Below are positions 34,449-43,694 of a stretch of DNA of 64,000 nt, one piece after another. The stretch's first letter is position 1. Every line of letters starts with the position of its first letter. The translations under genes were made by a program, and so were the position numbers. Source of the DNA: Paenibacillus sp. JZ16 (lineage in GTDB: Bacteria; Bacillota; Bacilli; Paenibacillales; Paenibacillaceae); the NCBI RefSeq assembly GCF_015326965.1, contig NZ_CP017659.1, positions 4,096,501 to 4,160,500 of the forward strand. The letters run 5' to 3'. Below the pieces are notes generated by a model that made no database searches, had not been told where the DNA came from, and was given only the letters and a program-made list of their open reading frames with translations.

Positions 34449-35417
34449 ATGAAAAAAGCATATAAAGTTCTATCTACCGCTGCACTTGCAGCCACCATGT
34501 TAGGCGGGGCTGCCTGGGGTAACGCTGAAGCAGCCGCAACCAAAACAGCAGTCACCAAAACGGCAGTTCAAAAAACGGAAAACAGCAAACAAGCTGTGAT
34601 TGCTAGCGCGACTCAAGGGGAAATTACACTTAGCGCAACTAAGGCCATTCACGACGGCAACCACATTCAAATTATAATTGAACGGAGCGGAAAAGAGCTT
34701 TCCGGTGAAATAACTGGGAAATATGATCCTGAACTCGAAGACGTGATTTATGCCGAAGGCGCCATCAATAACTTGGACGTTCTAATTGACGGCAAGCCTC
34801 TCCATAGTCTTGGCAACGCCCTTGCGGACAGACCAGACTTGCGCTGGGGAACTGTGGGCAATGACGCCATCCAGATCTCGCTATCCGACGCTTCCTGGCT
34901 TGGAAAGAATATTAAGCCTCTGCCAGACAAGTTCAAGCTCACCGCTAACGTTTATCTGGAAGGAACCAAAAAACCTTTTAAATTGAACATTCCTATCCAA
35001 AAATCGGCGGAGAAACCAGTTGTGCTGCAGCCGAATGTAACCAAAACATCGGGTAAAATGACCATGACGCTCAAGAAGGCGGCACTTATGTCCACTTCTT
35101 CCCGAGTGCAGCTGATCTTAAAGGGATATGAGAAAAATCGCGAAGAGTATCAAAGCATCTCTTACGATTTTGTGGATGACCAAGGGAACAAGCTGGAGAT
35201 GATAAGCGCAAGAGGCACGGACGAGAACAATAAGAATGACGACATGTATTACGACTTCATTCTGGAAAAATTGGATAAAGACGTAAAATCCATCACCTTG
35301 AAGCCTTACAAGCCTGAATTTATAGAAGGCAATTCCGGCCCATACAAACTAGACAGTGACGGCAATGTTATCAAACACTATATTGAAGATCTGGAGATGA
35401 CGTTTTCCGTAAAGTAG
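34449..35417 (+). CDS. Secreted paralogue of the anti-sigma ectodomain (DUF5643-like)
   Basis: 322-aa secreted protein. The signal peptide ends in GNAEAAA (residues about 24-28), with no lipobox and no membrane helix. The mature part aligns with the extracytoplasmic part of the preceding anti-sigma protein: a VLIDGKPL segment (VLINGQSI there), DKFKLTANVYLEGTKKPF (DQFQLEVRISLDGIEEPF there), then SYDFVDDQGNKL and ITLKPYKPEF (YEVSDDQGRVL and ITLKPFLPEY there). It is likely part of the same operon (69 bp gap). It could bind the same ligand and buffer or compete with the sensor; that is inference. Confidence 0.82.
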   Translation: MKKAYKVLSTAALAATMLGGAAWGNAEAAATKTAVTKTAVQKTENSKQAVIASATQGEITLSATKAIHDGNHIQIIIERSGKELSGEITGKYDPELEDVIYAEGAINNLDVLIDGKPLHSLGNALADRPDLRWGTVGNDAIQISLSDASWLGKNIKPLPDKFKLTANVYLEGTKKPFKLNIPIQKSAEKPVVLQPNVTKTSGKMTMTLKKAALMSTSSRVQLILKGYEKNREEYQSISYDFVDDQGNKLEMISARGTDENNKNDDMYYDFILEKLDKDVKSITLKPYKPEFIEGNSGPYKLDSDGNVIKHYIEDLEMTFSVK

Positions 35418-35455
35418 TACCGTCATTTTAAGTTCTGCTGCTCATGCAAAAGAAG

Positions 35456-35490
35456 TACCCCGCAGGCTGACACAACCTGCGGGGTATTTT
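35456..35490 (+). terminator. Terminator of the ECF sigma operon
   Basis: TACCCCGCAGG and CCTGCGGGGTA form an 11-bp perfect stem followed by TTTT. Confidence 0.9.
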
Positions 35491-35564
35491 GATTAAGACT
35501 GTAGTCCAAAAAAGACCACAGAAGCTGAAAAAGTTTTAACTTAATGGTCTCACCTTGAGTGGTG

Positions 35565-36179
35565 TCAAAACCCTTGAGCCGCCTCTGCAGCTTGCCGCAA
35601 TCCCTGCTCAATGATCTCCTCACTCCGGTCTCGGAATTGATTATGCCCTTCAATCACAAGGGTAGTCACATTCGTAATGCCGAATACGTTCAGGTGATTC
35701 TTAACGAAGCTTACCGCCATCTCCGACGTGTCTCCTTCCGCATATACGCCGCCTCTGGCATTCAATAAGGCCGCCTTTTTATCGGATAAGAGCCCCACCA
35801 ACCCTTGCTCCGTGTACTGGAAGGTTTTGCGCGGATGGTGCATGTAGTCCAGGTACGAATGCAAAACAGCCGGGACGGTCAGGTTCCATAGCGGGAACGC
35901 AAACACCACCTTGTCTGCGGCTATGAACTGCTCCAGATGTTTGGTGACTATATCACTCATAGCCTTTTCTTCCGGTGTGAGTTCCATGCCCATAGCAGAC
36001 TTAAAATTCCCGTTAATCATCACTTCATCCAGATAAGGAATATGCTCCTTATACAGATCCACTTCAATTACGGTATCCTTCGGATGGGCCACCCGATAGC
36101 TCTCCAGAAACGCGTCATATAGTCTTCCCGTTACAGACCCTTGGCGGTTATTGGCTTTGATAAATAAGGTTGTTGTCAT
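35565..36179 (-). CDS. azoR: FMN-dependent NADH-azoreductase
   Basis: 204-aa flavodoxin-fold quinone/azo reductase, close to AzoR1/AzoR2 of Bacillus. The N-terminal [20 protein letters not shown], the FMN-contact [20 protein letters not shown] and LLNARGGVY, and IEGHNQF near the C-terminus are all typical. The ATG at 36179 has GGAGGAG upstream. It follows the MFS exporter gene by 42 bp and is probably co-transcribed from the TetR-controlled promoter, joining export and reduction of the same toxic quinone-like compound (inference). Confidence 0.93.
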   Translation of the reverse strand: MTTTLFIKANNRQGSVTGRLYDAFLESYRVAHPKDTVIEVDLYKEHIPYLDEVMINGNFKSAMGMELTPEEKAMSDIVTKHLEQFIAADKVVFAFPLWNLTVPAVLHSYLDYMHHPRKTFQYTEQGLVGLLSDKKAALLNARGGVYAEGDTSEMAVSFVKNHLNVFGITNVTTLVIEGHNQFRDRSEEIIEQGLRQAAEAAQGF

Positions 36180-36221
36180 ATAAATCTCCTCCATAATGTA
36201 TGATGATGTTGCATGAAATGC

Positions 36222-37586
36222 TTAATTTGGGCTTTCCAACACAATCCCCTTGGACTCTCTTTGACCGAACTGAACATAATAGAACAGCATGATGGCTATC
36301 AGCAGCACAGCCAAAGCTAGGTAGATATTGCTATAGAGGTTCCCCTCCGTGTAGAAGTGGGCCGGATTCCAGTGGATGCCGGACTGGATATCCAGCATCT
36401 TGCCGTACACGCCCGAGGCCATGCCTGCCGATATAAAATTCAGCATCTGCATCAGTCCCATCCCGACTCCCGCTTGTTCCTTGTGCAGGCTGAGCGAAAC
36501 GGAATTGGACAATGCAATCATGACAAACGTCTGTCCCACATGTCCGAGAATCAAGAAGACCGCGATCAGAACAGGCGATATTCCAATGAAAGTAGACAGC
36601 AGCGCAAAGCATGCCAGCAATAATCCGACGGCCACAAGGAAGAGATACGTATTCCCCCTCCCATCCGCAAGCCTTCCGCCTGCTTTACCCAGCAAGGCCG
36701 ACGCGATTGCTGCCGGTACCATGACAAAACCTACCCACCCCGGCGAGAGCCCCTGTACCTCCGACAGCAACAACGGGCTTAGAAAATGCAGAGAGAACCC
36801 GATGCCGCTAACGATGAACATCACGATTAATCGGAGGGTATAGTTTTTGTTCCGGAATAATCCCGGATCTACGAACGGTACGGCAGCCGTGCGAATACGC
36901 ATGATAAGCAGCCCCATTGCCAGCAGCCCAAGAAGAGGCTGCCACCAGGATCCGTTCGTGACGCCGAGCAGGAGAAAGGTAACCGCCGCCGCTAACAGTC
37001 CGCCTCCCAGCCAATCGAATTGGCCGGAGGACTGAAGTTTTTCTTCCTTCAAGTATTTTCGATATAAAGGAATCGTGATTAAGATCAGCAGCGGAATAGA
37101 GAATAACCAGCGCCAATCTGCAATACTGGCTACAAGTGAAGACACGATGGGACCCAGCGCACTGCCGATGGACAATCCCACGAATGCCGTGGCCATAGCC
37201 GATCCCCTTCGCTCGGGTGCAATGTAGCGTATCGGAATTAACATCGCCGTTGCCGGAATCGCCGCGGCTCCGACGGCCTGCAGACATCTGCTGACCAGCA
37301 CCATCCAGAACACTTGCGAGAACAGGCCGACCAGCGATCCGACCGCGAACAGGAGCAGTCCGATCGTAATCAGATTTCGAAGTTGAATCCGTTCCGTGAG
37401 CTTCCCATATAGGACCGTTCCGACGCCATAGATCAAGGAATATGAAGAACTGACCCAGCTGACTTGAGCCGTCGTCAGGCCGAATTCCTCCCGCATATCC
37501 GGCAGCACGAAGTTAAACATCAAGCCGCTCATCGCGGACAGACATAAGGTGAACATCACAACGCGCATTAATCTCTGTGTTTCCAT
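36222..37586 (-). CDS. MFS drug exporter (DHA2/EmrB-type)
   Basis: 454-aa major facilitator. A first bundle begins RVVMFTLCLSAMSGLMFNFV, followed by motif A-like GKLTERIQLRNLI and motif C-like VGLSIGSALGPIVSSL, which mark drug:H+ antiporters. About 14 hydrophobic helices fit the DHA2 group. The ATG at 37586 (METQRLMRVV) is preferred, with GAGGTGG upstream; a start 48 nt earlier is possible. It lies between the TetR regulator gene and azoR, all on the minus strand, with an operator at 37646-37661 directly upstream. Confidence 0.9.
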   Translation of the reverse strand: METQRLMRVVMFTLCLSAMSGLMFNFVLPDMREEFGLTTAQVSWVSSSYSLIYGVGTVLYGKLTERIQLRNLITIGLLLFAVGSLVGLFSQVFWMVLVSRCLQAVGAAAIPATAMLIPIRYIAPERRGSAMATAFVGLSIGSALGPIVSSLVASIADWRWLFSIPLLILITIPLYRKYLKEEKLQSSGQFDWLGGGLLAAAVTFLLLGVTNGSWWQPLLGLLAMGLLIMRIRTAAVPFVDPGLFRNKNYTLRLIVMFIVSGIGFSLHFLSPLLLSEVQGLSPGWVGFVMVPAAIASALLGKAGGRLADGRGNTYLFLVAVGLLLACFALLSTFIGISPVLIAVFLILGHVGQTFVMIALSNSVSLSLHKEQAGVGMGLMQMLNFISAGMASGVYGKMLDIQSGIHWNPAHFYTEGNLYSNIYLALAVLLIAIMLFYYVQFGQRESKGIVLESPN

Positions 37587-37645
37587 CTCCTGAACCACCT
37601 CTCGTTGGGCTTCTTTCGTGAATTCGATATACAACAGTTATGACC

Positions 37646-37661
37646 GTCAGTACTTACTGAC
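37646..37661. promoter_or_regulatory. TetR operator upstream of the MFS-azoR genes
   Basis: GTCAGTACTTACTGAC has perfect 7-bp arms. The same 16-mer with two changes occurs at 38298-38313 upstream of tetR, as expected for one repressor controlling both. Confidence 0.85.
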
Positions 37662-37679
37662 ATTCTGTTTAAAAAAATA

Positions 37680-38270
37680 CTAGGGGGTTAATGCCCTAGC
37701 AAAAATCCGCACGCTTTCCTCGATAAAGGCATCAAGCGTCACGGAAGAGAAGAGTTCCTCCGAGTCCAGTTCATTCATAAACGCCCCGAAGTTCATCATC
37801 ATGAACGAAATGGCCCGCAGCTCCGGATCGCCTGCGATCATTTTGCCCTTCTCGGTCATCACGGTAAAATACTTCGTCAATACATCCATGTATTGCTTGG
37901 GATGTTTGCTGGTAATCTCCCGCAGGCCCGGTAAGTTATCGTTCTCCTTCACGCTGATCGTGATCAGCTTCCGATTCCGAATCATCAGCTCATGGTACGT
38001 CCGGCTGATAAGAAGTAAGTCTTCGCTTAAATCTCCTATCAGCTTCTCTTCAAACAGCTTTGTCATTTCTTCACCATAATGATAGCGCTCAAAGGCTGTT
38101 TCCAAGAGGTTCTGCTTGCTCCCGAATTTACGAAACAAGGTTTTCTCGCTTAAGCCGGCAGCCGTAGCGATTTCCAGCGTGGTTACCCCGTTGTAGCCCT
38201 TCCGAGAGATGAGGTCGATCGCGGCCAGCAGCAGCTTATCATCCGTGCTCAGGTTGTCACTATGCTCCAT
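37680..38270 (-). CDS. TetR-family repressor of the MFS/azoreductase genes
   Basis: 196-aa regulator. The N-terminal helix-turn-helix is clear (GYNGVTTLEIATAAGLSEKT and LFRKFGSKQNLLETAF). The C-terminal domain is variable. The ATG at 38270 has GGAGAGCC upstream; the longer frame would cross its own operator. It is encoded upstream of the MFS and azoR genes on the same strand, and near-identical inverted repeats precede both tetR and MFS, so it very probably represses the whole set and responds to a substrate of the exporter. Confidence 0.92.
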   Translation of the reverse strand: MEHSDNLSTDDKLLLAAIDLISRKGYNGVTTLEIATAAGLSEKTLFRKFGSKQNLLETAFERYHYGEEMTKLFEEKLIGDLSEDLLLISRTYHELMIRNRKLITISVKENDNLPGLREITSKHPKQYMDVLTKYFTVMTEKGKMIAGDPELRAISFMMMNFGAFMNELDSEELFSSVTLDAFIEESVRIFARALTP

Positions 38271-38297
38271 GAAGGCTCTCCCTCTCCCCTTAGGAAT

Positions 38298-38313
38298 GTC
38301 AGTACTCACTGTC
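38298..38313. promoter_or_regulatory. TetR operator upstream of tetR
   Basis: GTCAGTACTCACTGTC, differing at two positions from the 37646 copy, lies 28 bp before the regulator start codon. Confidence 0.82.
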
Positions 38314-38364
38314 ATTTATTGAACCCATCATATTCCACTCGGGTATGCTCTGTCAAGCATTTAA

Positions 38365-38386
38365 CAAAAAATAGGCCAATCCTATT
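38365..38386 (-). terminator. Weak terminator after the HAD phosphatase gene
   Basis: AATAGG and CCTATT flank ATTGG on the minus strand and are followed by TTTT. Short stem, about 22 bp after the stop. Confidence 0.55.
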
Positions 38387-38407
38387 TCCCGAAGTAGTTT
38401 ACAGGAC

Positions 38408-39181
38408 CTACAAACTTGCTGTAGCATATTGACGCCCGAGCGCCTGCAGCCGTTCCGCAATCGCATGCTCGATATCGCGATCCAGCGGAAGGTGTTCCGA
38501 GGAATACGGTGCCAGCAGCGGATGATCACCGATCATTACCGCGTGCAGCGCATGCTGGAACATCGTAATATCGTTGGCATCGTTGCCGAAGGCAACATAC
38601 TCGCCCTCCTTCACACCCAGCTGCTGAAGCCCGCTCCATTTATGTATCCCCTTAGGGCTGATATCCAGCACATTTTCCCCTCCATGCACGTGAACAACGA
38701 CATCCAGTTGTCTCAGCCTCTCCTCGACTTCCGCCATATGGTCCGAGGTCAGCATCAATATTTTCACAACCGAATTCAGCTCCTGGAGCGCCACGTTCTT
38801 GGCCAGCTTGTGCGGGTCTAAATTCAGCAGAATCGGATGATCTGCAGGACCCCTATAGGCATAGTCCCATTCTCCATCGATCAAATAGCTCACGTTATAC
38901 GTTGTTAACAGCTGAAGAAGGCTCGGAAGCACCTCGCTGTCAAAGCCCGCCGTGGAGATCCGCTTTCCCCCTGCCGCCACCATCGAACCGTTGCCTCCGA
39001 TCATCGGGTAGTGATGAACGCGCTCATGAAGGACGGGAAGTAAGTCGCGAATCGGCCGGGCGGAAGCAAAAATAACCTCATGCCCTTGCGCCACCAGCTC
39101 CTCCAATGCCTTCAACAACTCGTCCGAAACCGGCTGCCCTTTAAAACAGATCGTTCCGTCCAGATCGAATACAAATTTCAT
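38408..39181 (-). CDS. HAD-superfamily hydrolase, Cof type
   Basis: 257-aa phosphatase. Motif I FDLDGT is at residues 5-10 (nucleophile D6, acid D8), motif II is ASARP, and motif IV is AFGNDANDITMF. The cap is of the C2b type, typical of Cof/YkrA-like sugar or nucleotide phosphatases. The ATG at 39181 has AGGAGGG upstream; the longer frame is not needed. It diverges from a Crp-type regulator gene, about 100 bp between starts. Confidence 0.93.
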   Translation of the reverse strand: MKFVFDLDGTICFKGQPVSDELLKALEELVAQGHEVIFASARPIRDLLPVLHERVHHYPMIGGNGSMVAAGGKRISTAGFDSEVLPSLLQLLTTYNVSYLIDGEWDYAYRGPADHPILLNLDPHKLAKNVALQELNSVVKILMLTSDHMAEVEERLRQLDVVVHVHGGENVLDISPKGIHKWSGLQQLGVKEGEYVAFGNDANDITMFQHALHAVMIGDHPLLAPYSSEHLPLDRDIEHAIAERLQALGRQYATASL

Positions 39182-39282
39182 GCCCTTGCCCTCCTGTATC
39201 TTCTCATTGCTCTTATCATAGCAGTTGATCGTATAATGAGAAGGACATTTGTCCAGGAGAGAAAGGAGCAACCCCAAGACCC

Positions 39283-39981
39283 ATGAAACTACTTCATGAC
39301 GCACCATTGATGAAAGCCAAGCTGGAACAATTTCAATTCGAGAACATGCTGGACCTGAGCAGGCCTGTGCCTTTTACATTGCAGCAATACGAGCCCGGCG
39401 AGATCATCCTGCATGAAGGCTTCGCCATGAATTCCCTTCTGTTCCTTGTGCAAGGGAAGATTAAAGTGACCTCCAGCATCGAAACCGGCAAATCGCTTCT
39501 TCTGCGCTTTGGCCATCCTTTTTCCATCATCGGGGATATTGAATTGATTCGAAGCGTTCCGGTCCAATCGCAGATTGAAGCCGTTAACGAATGCCTCTTT
39601 ATCGGGCTGTCCTTTGACTATATTAAGCAACATGAAATGACAAACGCCCGCTTTACATCCACCTTGCTGGATCACCTGAGCTACAAACTCCAGACGTGCA
39701 CGACCGCTTCCCGCGTCAATTTGTTGGCATCGGTCGAGAACCGGTTTGCCAGCTATCTTATGTCCACCATGTCGCCGGGATCCAGCCCTTCCTTCGGAAT
39801 GGAGCTGAAGACCGACCATATCGGGGAGATCGCCAGCTTGCTTGGTACCACACACCGGCATTTGAACAGGGTCATGCATGCTTTTGTACAAAAAGGGATC
39901 CTGGAGCGAAACGGACAGACCATCCGCATTCTGGACTGGAACGCGATGGAGACGGCATCGAATGGGATCCGCTATGAGTAG
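39283..39981 (+). CDS. Crp/Fnr-family transcriptional regulator (YeiL-like)
   Basis: 232-aa regulator. A cyclic-nucleotide-binding-type beta barrel (about residues 30-130; YEPGEIILHEGFAMNSLLFL, LLLRFGHPFSIIGDIELIRS) is followed by a winged helix with DHIGEIASLLGTTHRHLNRV. Cysteines at 103 and 143 could be redox-active, but no FeS cluster set is visible at the N-terminus. The ribosome binding site (GGAG) is 16 nt before the ATG; a downstream ATG is not better. It is divergent from the HAD gene. Confidence 0.88.
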   Translation: MKLLHDAPLMKAKLEQFQFENMLDLSRPVPFTLQQYEPGEIILHEGFAMNSLLFLVQGKIKVTSSIETGKSLLLRFGHPFSIIGDIELIRSVPVQSQIEAVNECLFIGLSFDYIKQHEMTNARFTSTLLDHLSYKLQTCTTASRVNLLASVENRFASYLMSTMSPGSSPSFGMELKTDHIGEIASLLGTTHRHLNRVMHAFVQKGILERNGQTIRILDWNAMETASNGIRYE

Positions 39982-40061
39982 ATCGCCCGGCCGAAACTTT
40001 TCCCTCAAGTTCTTGTAACGAATCGGCCCTGACCCGGTCATATAGGCAAGGAGGTGAATAT

Positions 40062-40550
40062 GTGACGGATTTGCGCCAGGTCTATCATCAGCACTTTCAA
40101 GACGTGTATCGGTTCCTGCTGTCGCTTAGCAGAGATGAGCATGTTGCGGAAGAACTCACACAGGAGACGTTTTTCAAAGCGCTGAAGCATATCGATTCGT
40201 TTCAAGGTACGTGCAAACTAAGCGTTTGGCTCTGCCAAATCGCTAAACATACATACTTCTCCTATCTTGAAAAACAAAAGCGGTATGAGCCGGCTTCGCA
40301 GGTCGAGCACAGCAGCGGTCTGGATATCGAATGGCAAACCGTCGATAAAGCAGAGGCTTTCCGAATCCACCAGATTCTGCACTTGATGGACGAGCCGTAT
40401 AAAGAGGTGTTCACGCTGCGGGTGTTCGGAGAGTTGTCTTTTGGCGAAATCAGCCAGCTGTTCGAAAAAAACGAAAGCTGGGCAAGAGTCACCTTCTTTC
40501 GAGCCAAGCAAAAAATTCAAAGCCTGTACAAGGAGGAGAATCGACCGTGA
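40062..40550 (+). CDS. ECF-type sigma factor (second)
   Basis: 162-aa group IV sigma factor. Region 2: EHVAEELTQETFFKALKHID and KLSVWLCQIAKHTYFSYLEK. Region 4: MDEPYKEVFTLRVFGELSFG followed by EISQLFEKNESWARVTFFRA. The GTG at 40062 follows AGGAGG. Its end overlaps the start of a zinc-finger anti-sigma gene by 4 bp. It resembles the SigY/SigX-like factors paired with ZAS anti-sigma proteins. Confidence 0.92.
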   Translation: MTDLRQVYHQHFQDVYRFLLSLSRDEHVAEELTQETFFKALKHIDSFQGTCKLSVWLCQIAKHTYFSYLEKQKRYEPASQVEHSSGLDIEWQTVDKAEAFRIHQILHLMDEPYKEVFTLRVFGELSFGEISQLFEKNESWARVTFFRAKQKIQSLYKEENRP

Positions 40551-41290
40551 GCCGAGTTTCATGTGATATTATTCAGGATTTGCTGCCCTTGTACTATGAT
40601 CATGTGTGCAGCGCAGACACCAAGGCCCTGGTAGAAGAGCATTTGGCCGATTGCCCGGATTGCCGGGAAGTGCTAAGCCACATAAGCTCCCCTATGCCGC
40701 TGCCAGCCCAAACGATTGATCAAAACCGTGATGAGGGAGCCGGATTGCGGCAAGTTGCCGCCCAATGGTCGCGCACCAAGTGGATCGCGTTTACCAAAGG
40801 TTTGTTGCTCACTTGTCTAGCCGTTGGACTCCTGTTCCTGGTATATGTAGGCCTGTTCAAATGGAACATTACCAACGTACCTACCCGCGTTATGCAAGTA
40901 TCCGATATTAGCCAGCTGAAGGATGGACGCATTGTCTATCATGTGAAGATGACCGACGGTTTCAACGTCAATCAGGCTAGCGGTCACTCCGATGCTAACG
41001 GAAATTTGTACATCACACCCAAGCGCCCCATTATCAAGTCCAAAAAGTTCGCGGATCTGGGACTTTCTAACATGTACTATTTCAACGATATTAAAGAGCG
41101 GAATGCCTATGAGAAGAGCTTTGGCGATGGTGTTCAAATCAAGGCCCTCTACCTGGGAACGCCCGACGACCGAATTCTGATCTGGGAACAAGGCATGGAG
41201 CTGCCTCCGGCAAGCGAGTCCGTCGAGTTGCAGTTTAAAAGTGATGAGAATGAAAACAAGAGACCGCCAGGGCAGCCATCTGGGCCCTGA
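40547..41290 (+). CDS. Zinc-finger (ZAS) anti-sigma factor
   Basis: 247-aa single-pass membrane protein. The N-terminal zinc-binding anti-sigma domain has C6, H32, C36 and C39 (EEHLADCPDCR). A membrane helix is at about residues 80-105 (FTKGLLLTCLAVGLLFLVYV). The extracytoplasmic part of 140 residues is of unknown fold. The GTG start overlaps the sigma gene stop. It is expected to hold the preceding ECF sigma factor inactive until an envelope signal. A hairpin overlapping its stop ends the operon. Confidence 0.9.
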   Translation: MSRVSCDIIQDLLPLYYDHVCSADTKALVEEHLADCPDCREVLSHISSPMPLPAQTIDQNRDEGAGLRQVAAQWSRTKWIAFTKGLLLTCLAVGLLFLVYVGLFKWNITNVPTRVMQVSDISQLKDGRIVYHVKMTDGFNVNQASGHSDANGNLYITPKRPIIKSKKFADLGLSNMYYFNDIKERNAYEKSFGDGVQIKALYLGTPDDRILIWEQGMELPPASESVELQFKSDENENKRPPGQPSGP

Positions 41291-41301
41291 AGCGGTCTCT
41301 T
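41258..41301. terminator. Bidirectional terminator between convergent genes
   Basis: AAGAGACCGC and GCGGTCTCTT (10 bp perfect), extended by CAGGGC/GCCCTG, overlap the anti-sigma stop. T-rich sequence follows on the minus strand. Confidence 0.8.
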
Positions 41302-41306
41302 GACCT

Positions 41307-41741
41307 TTAAACCGTCGTAACGGATCTACGCAATAATCTCCACTCGATCCATGCGTAGACCAAGCCGAACGTACCGAACAGAATAACGGCGGTACTGACA
41401 TGGAGTTCATATTCCTGTATGAATCGAGCATCATAGCATTCGTAGAACAGGACCCCCCCCACCCCGGCCCACATCACGGCATACAGCAGAGCATACAGGA
41501 GAAGTGAAGCTCTAACCCATCGCATGCTGCCGATTAGCCACGATAACGGAAGCACGATCACCGGATATACGAGCGATGACAGTAAGATCGGGATGATCAC
41601 CAACACGAACCCCAAATTACGAAGGCCGTAATATTCCGTCGTTGCAATCTTATATCCTTCGATATACTCCATGCCTACGATCGCACCGGTAAATAGCAAT
41701 ATAAATACGAACCACAGCACAAAATATCTGGCAACCCGCAA
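41307..41741 (-). CDS. Hypothetical four-helix membrane protein
   Basis: 144-aa protein with four hydrophobic helices (about residues 6-26, 44-68, 76-98 and 115-133). Family not recognised. The TTG at 41741 (MRVARYFVLW) has AAGGCGG 8 nt upstream; a GTG 9 nt further up is too close to that site but cannot be excluded. It is convergent with the anti-sigma gene and shares its terminator. Confidence 0.7.
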   Translation of the reverse strand: MRVARYFVLWFVFILLFTGAIVGMEYIEGYKIATTEYYGLRNLGFVLVIIPILLSSLVYPVIVLPLSWLIGSMRWVRASLLLYALLYAVMWAGVGGVLFYECYDARFIQEYELHVSTAVILFGTFGLVYAWIEWRLLRRSVTTV

Positions 41742-41834
41742 GGTGTACACCGCCTTGTCCGTTTATGTCATAAACGATGCGGGCCGAAAAAAGTTCCGTG
41801 TAATTCCATTCCATATGAATCAAAGTGCTCCAGC

Positions 41835-42899
41835 TTACTCCGCAGGTTCACCCGCGGCTTCCCAGCGGTCGATTTCCTTGCGCACCCGAGGGGCGACTTC
41901 GGTTCCCAGCAGTTCAATGGCTCTCATGACTTCGTCGTGAGGCATTGTTCCCACGGGCACGTGAAGCATGAAGCGGGTAATGCCCACATGCTTGCGCAGA
42001 TGAATGATTTTTTGGGCGACCGTCTCCGGGTCTCCGACATAGAGCGCACCTTCGAAGCTTCGAGCCGCATCGAATCTTGCGCGGTCATAGAATCCCCAGC
42101 CCCGCTCCCGTCCCAATACATTCATGCTGGCTTGGGTAGATGGGAAGAACTTGTCCGCTGCCATCTCCGTATCTTCCGCAATAAATCCATGGGAATGCGA
42201 GCCGATCGGCAGCTTTGATACATCATGTCCCGCGTGAGCGGCCGCCTCTTTATACAGCTTAACCAGCGGCGCGAACTGCAGGGGACTTCCGCCGATAATC
42301 GCCAGTACCAGCGGCAGACCGAGCAGGCCAGCGCGTACAACCGATTCCGAATTGCCTCCGCTGCCAATCCATACCGGTAGCGGATTCTGAACCGGGCGCG
42401 GATAGACGCCTAAGTTATGAATCGCAGGGCGATGCCCGCCCTGCCAGGTTACTTTTTCCGACTCGCGGATTTTGAGCAGCAGCTCCAGCTTCTCCTCGAA
42501 CAGCTCATCATAATGGCTCAGATCGTAGCCGAATAACGGGAATGATTCGATGAATGAACCTCTGCCCGCCATAATCTCGGCACGCCCGTTCGAGATGGCA
42601 TCCAAGGTGGCAAAATCCTGAAACACCCGCACCGGATCAGCGGAGGACAGCACCGTAACCGCACTCGTCAGCCGAATCCACTTCGTCTGGGACGCAGCCG
42701 CGGCGAGCACAACCGCAGGCGATGATGCCGCATAATCCTTACGATGATGCTCACCTACCCCATATACATCCAATCCCACCTGATCAGCCAGGACGATTTC
42801 CTCAACAACCTCACGCAGCCGCTGAGCGTGGCTTATCACTTCGCCTGTCTTTACATCCGGCCAAGTCTCTACGAACGAGCTAACCCCAATCTCCATCAT
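41835..42899 (-). CDS. LLM-class flavin-dependent oxidoreductase
   Basis: 354-aa luciferase-like monooxygenase/reductase with a TIM-barrel fold. The family motifs are clear: [20 protein letters not shown] near residue 46, [39 protein letters not shown] and PVWIGSGGN. It uses FMN or F420; the substrate is unknown. AGGAGG lies just before the ATG. It is probably monocistronic. Confidence 0.93.
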   Translation of the reverse strand: MMEIGVSSFVETWPDVKTGEVISHAQRLREVVEEIVLADQVGLDVYGVGEHHRKDYAASSPAVVLAAAASQTKWIRLTSAVTVLSSADPVRVFQDFATLDAISNGRAEIMAGRGSFIESFPLFGYDLSHYDELFEEKLELLLKIRESEKVTWQGGHRPAIHNLGVYPRPVQNPLPVWIGSGGNSESVVRAGLLGLPLVLAIIGGSPLQFAPLVKLYKEAAAHAGHDVSKLPIGSHSHGFIAEDTEMAADKFFPSTQASMNVLGRERGWGFYDRARFDAARSFEGALYVGDPETVAQKIIHLRKHVGITRFMLHVPVGTMPHDEVMRAIELLGTEVAPRVRKEIDRWEAAGEPAE

Positions 42900-43093
42900 A
42901 ATTTCCTCCTATTATGCTTTGCCGCGAGGCAGAACCGTGGCAAAAAAGGTTATCGTTGTTTCATGCCATCGGGCAGTCAACATCGTTATCTATCATTCAA
43001 TTATCTTTATATTGAACTTTTAGCTCGGGTTTTTCAAGTTACAAGTTAACTGATAACTCGAATTCAACGGATTCCATGCATAAATAATACAAG

Positions 43094-43125
43094 AATGGCC
43101 GGGATCCACGCGGATTCCGGCCATT
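43094..43125 (-). terminator. Terminator of the ArsR-SRPBCC operon
   Basis: AATGGCCGGAATCC and GGATCCCGGCCATT form a long stem (one mismatch, CGCG-type loop) about 35 bp after the stop. The T run is weak. Confidence 0.7.
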
Positions 43126-43159
43126 CATTATACCTTTTAACATTGTAAGTGAGACTAAC

Positions 43160-43669
43160 TTATTGTTTGGCTGCCAAGTATTCCTCTAGACGATCCCAGG
43201 TTTGCGTTACGCCCTCTTCCATCCCCATATCCAGCACGGTTTTAAGAGCCTCCGGAGAATCGTACACTGCCCGGTTGATCAGCTTGGTCTTCCCATCCTG
43301 CTCCACAAAGGTCATCGTAGAAATAGGAGCAGGCATTCCCTCTGCAATGGTACCTTCCGCATCGGAGAAATAATCGATAAGGACAATTTTCTCCGGCTCT
43401 TCGATCTCCTGGTACACCGATTTGCCCCAGGATTCCATTCCGTAGAAATCGCCCTGGTTCTTATCCAAACACTTCATGCAGTAATGCCACGAGCCGCCTG
43501 GACGGAAATCCATGTTGGATACGGTAACCTCCCATCCGCGAGGCCCCCACCATTGCTTCAGATGCTCTCCATCCGTAAATACCTTGTATACCAGTTCTCT
43601 TGGTGCATTAAATACACGTTCCAATACAAGTACTTGCCCTTCAACCCGCGTAATCATTTGGTTTGTCAT
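43160..43669 (-). CDS. SRPBCC-family (AHSA1-like) protein
   Basis: 169-aa START-like/Aha1 C-terminal-type protein. The typical opening VLERVFNAPRELVYKVFTDG, the WGPRGWEVTVSNMDFRPGGS segment and a C-terminal helix GVTQTWDRLEEYL are present. It is usually a small-hydrophobic-ligand binder. It follows the ArsR regulator gene by 25 bp, an arrangement seen very often and suggesting a ligand-responsive two-gene operon. No catalytic residues can be assigned. Confidence 0.92.
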   Translation of the reverse strand: MTNQMITRVEGQVLVLERVFNAPRELVYKVFTDGEHLKQWWGPRGWEVTVSNMDFRPGGSWHYCMKCLDKNQGDFYGMESWGKSVYQEIEEPEKIVLIDYFSDAEGTIAEGMPAPISTMTFVEQDGKTKLINRAVYDSPEALKTVLDMGMEEGVTQTWDRLEEYLAAKQ

Positions 43670-43694
43670 TATAAATTCCTCCTCATATTAGGTG

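Noticed and set aside
39289..40041. 250-codon open frame on the minus strand
   Set aside because: Antisense of the Crp-type regulator; composition is typical of a shadow frame.
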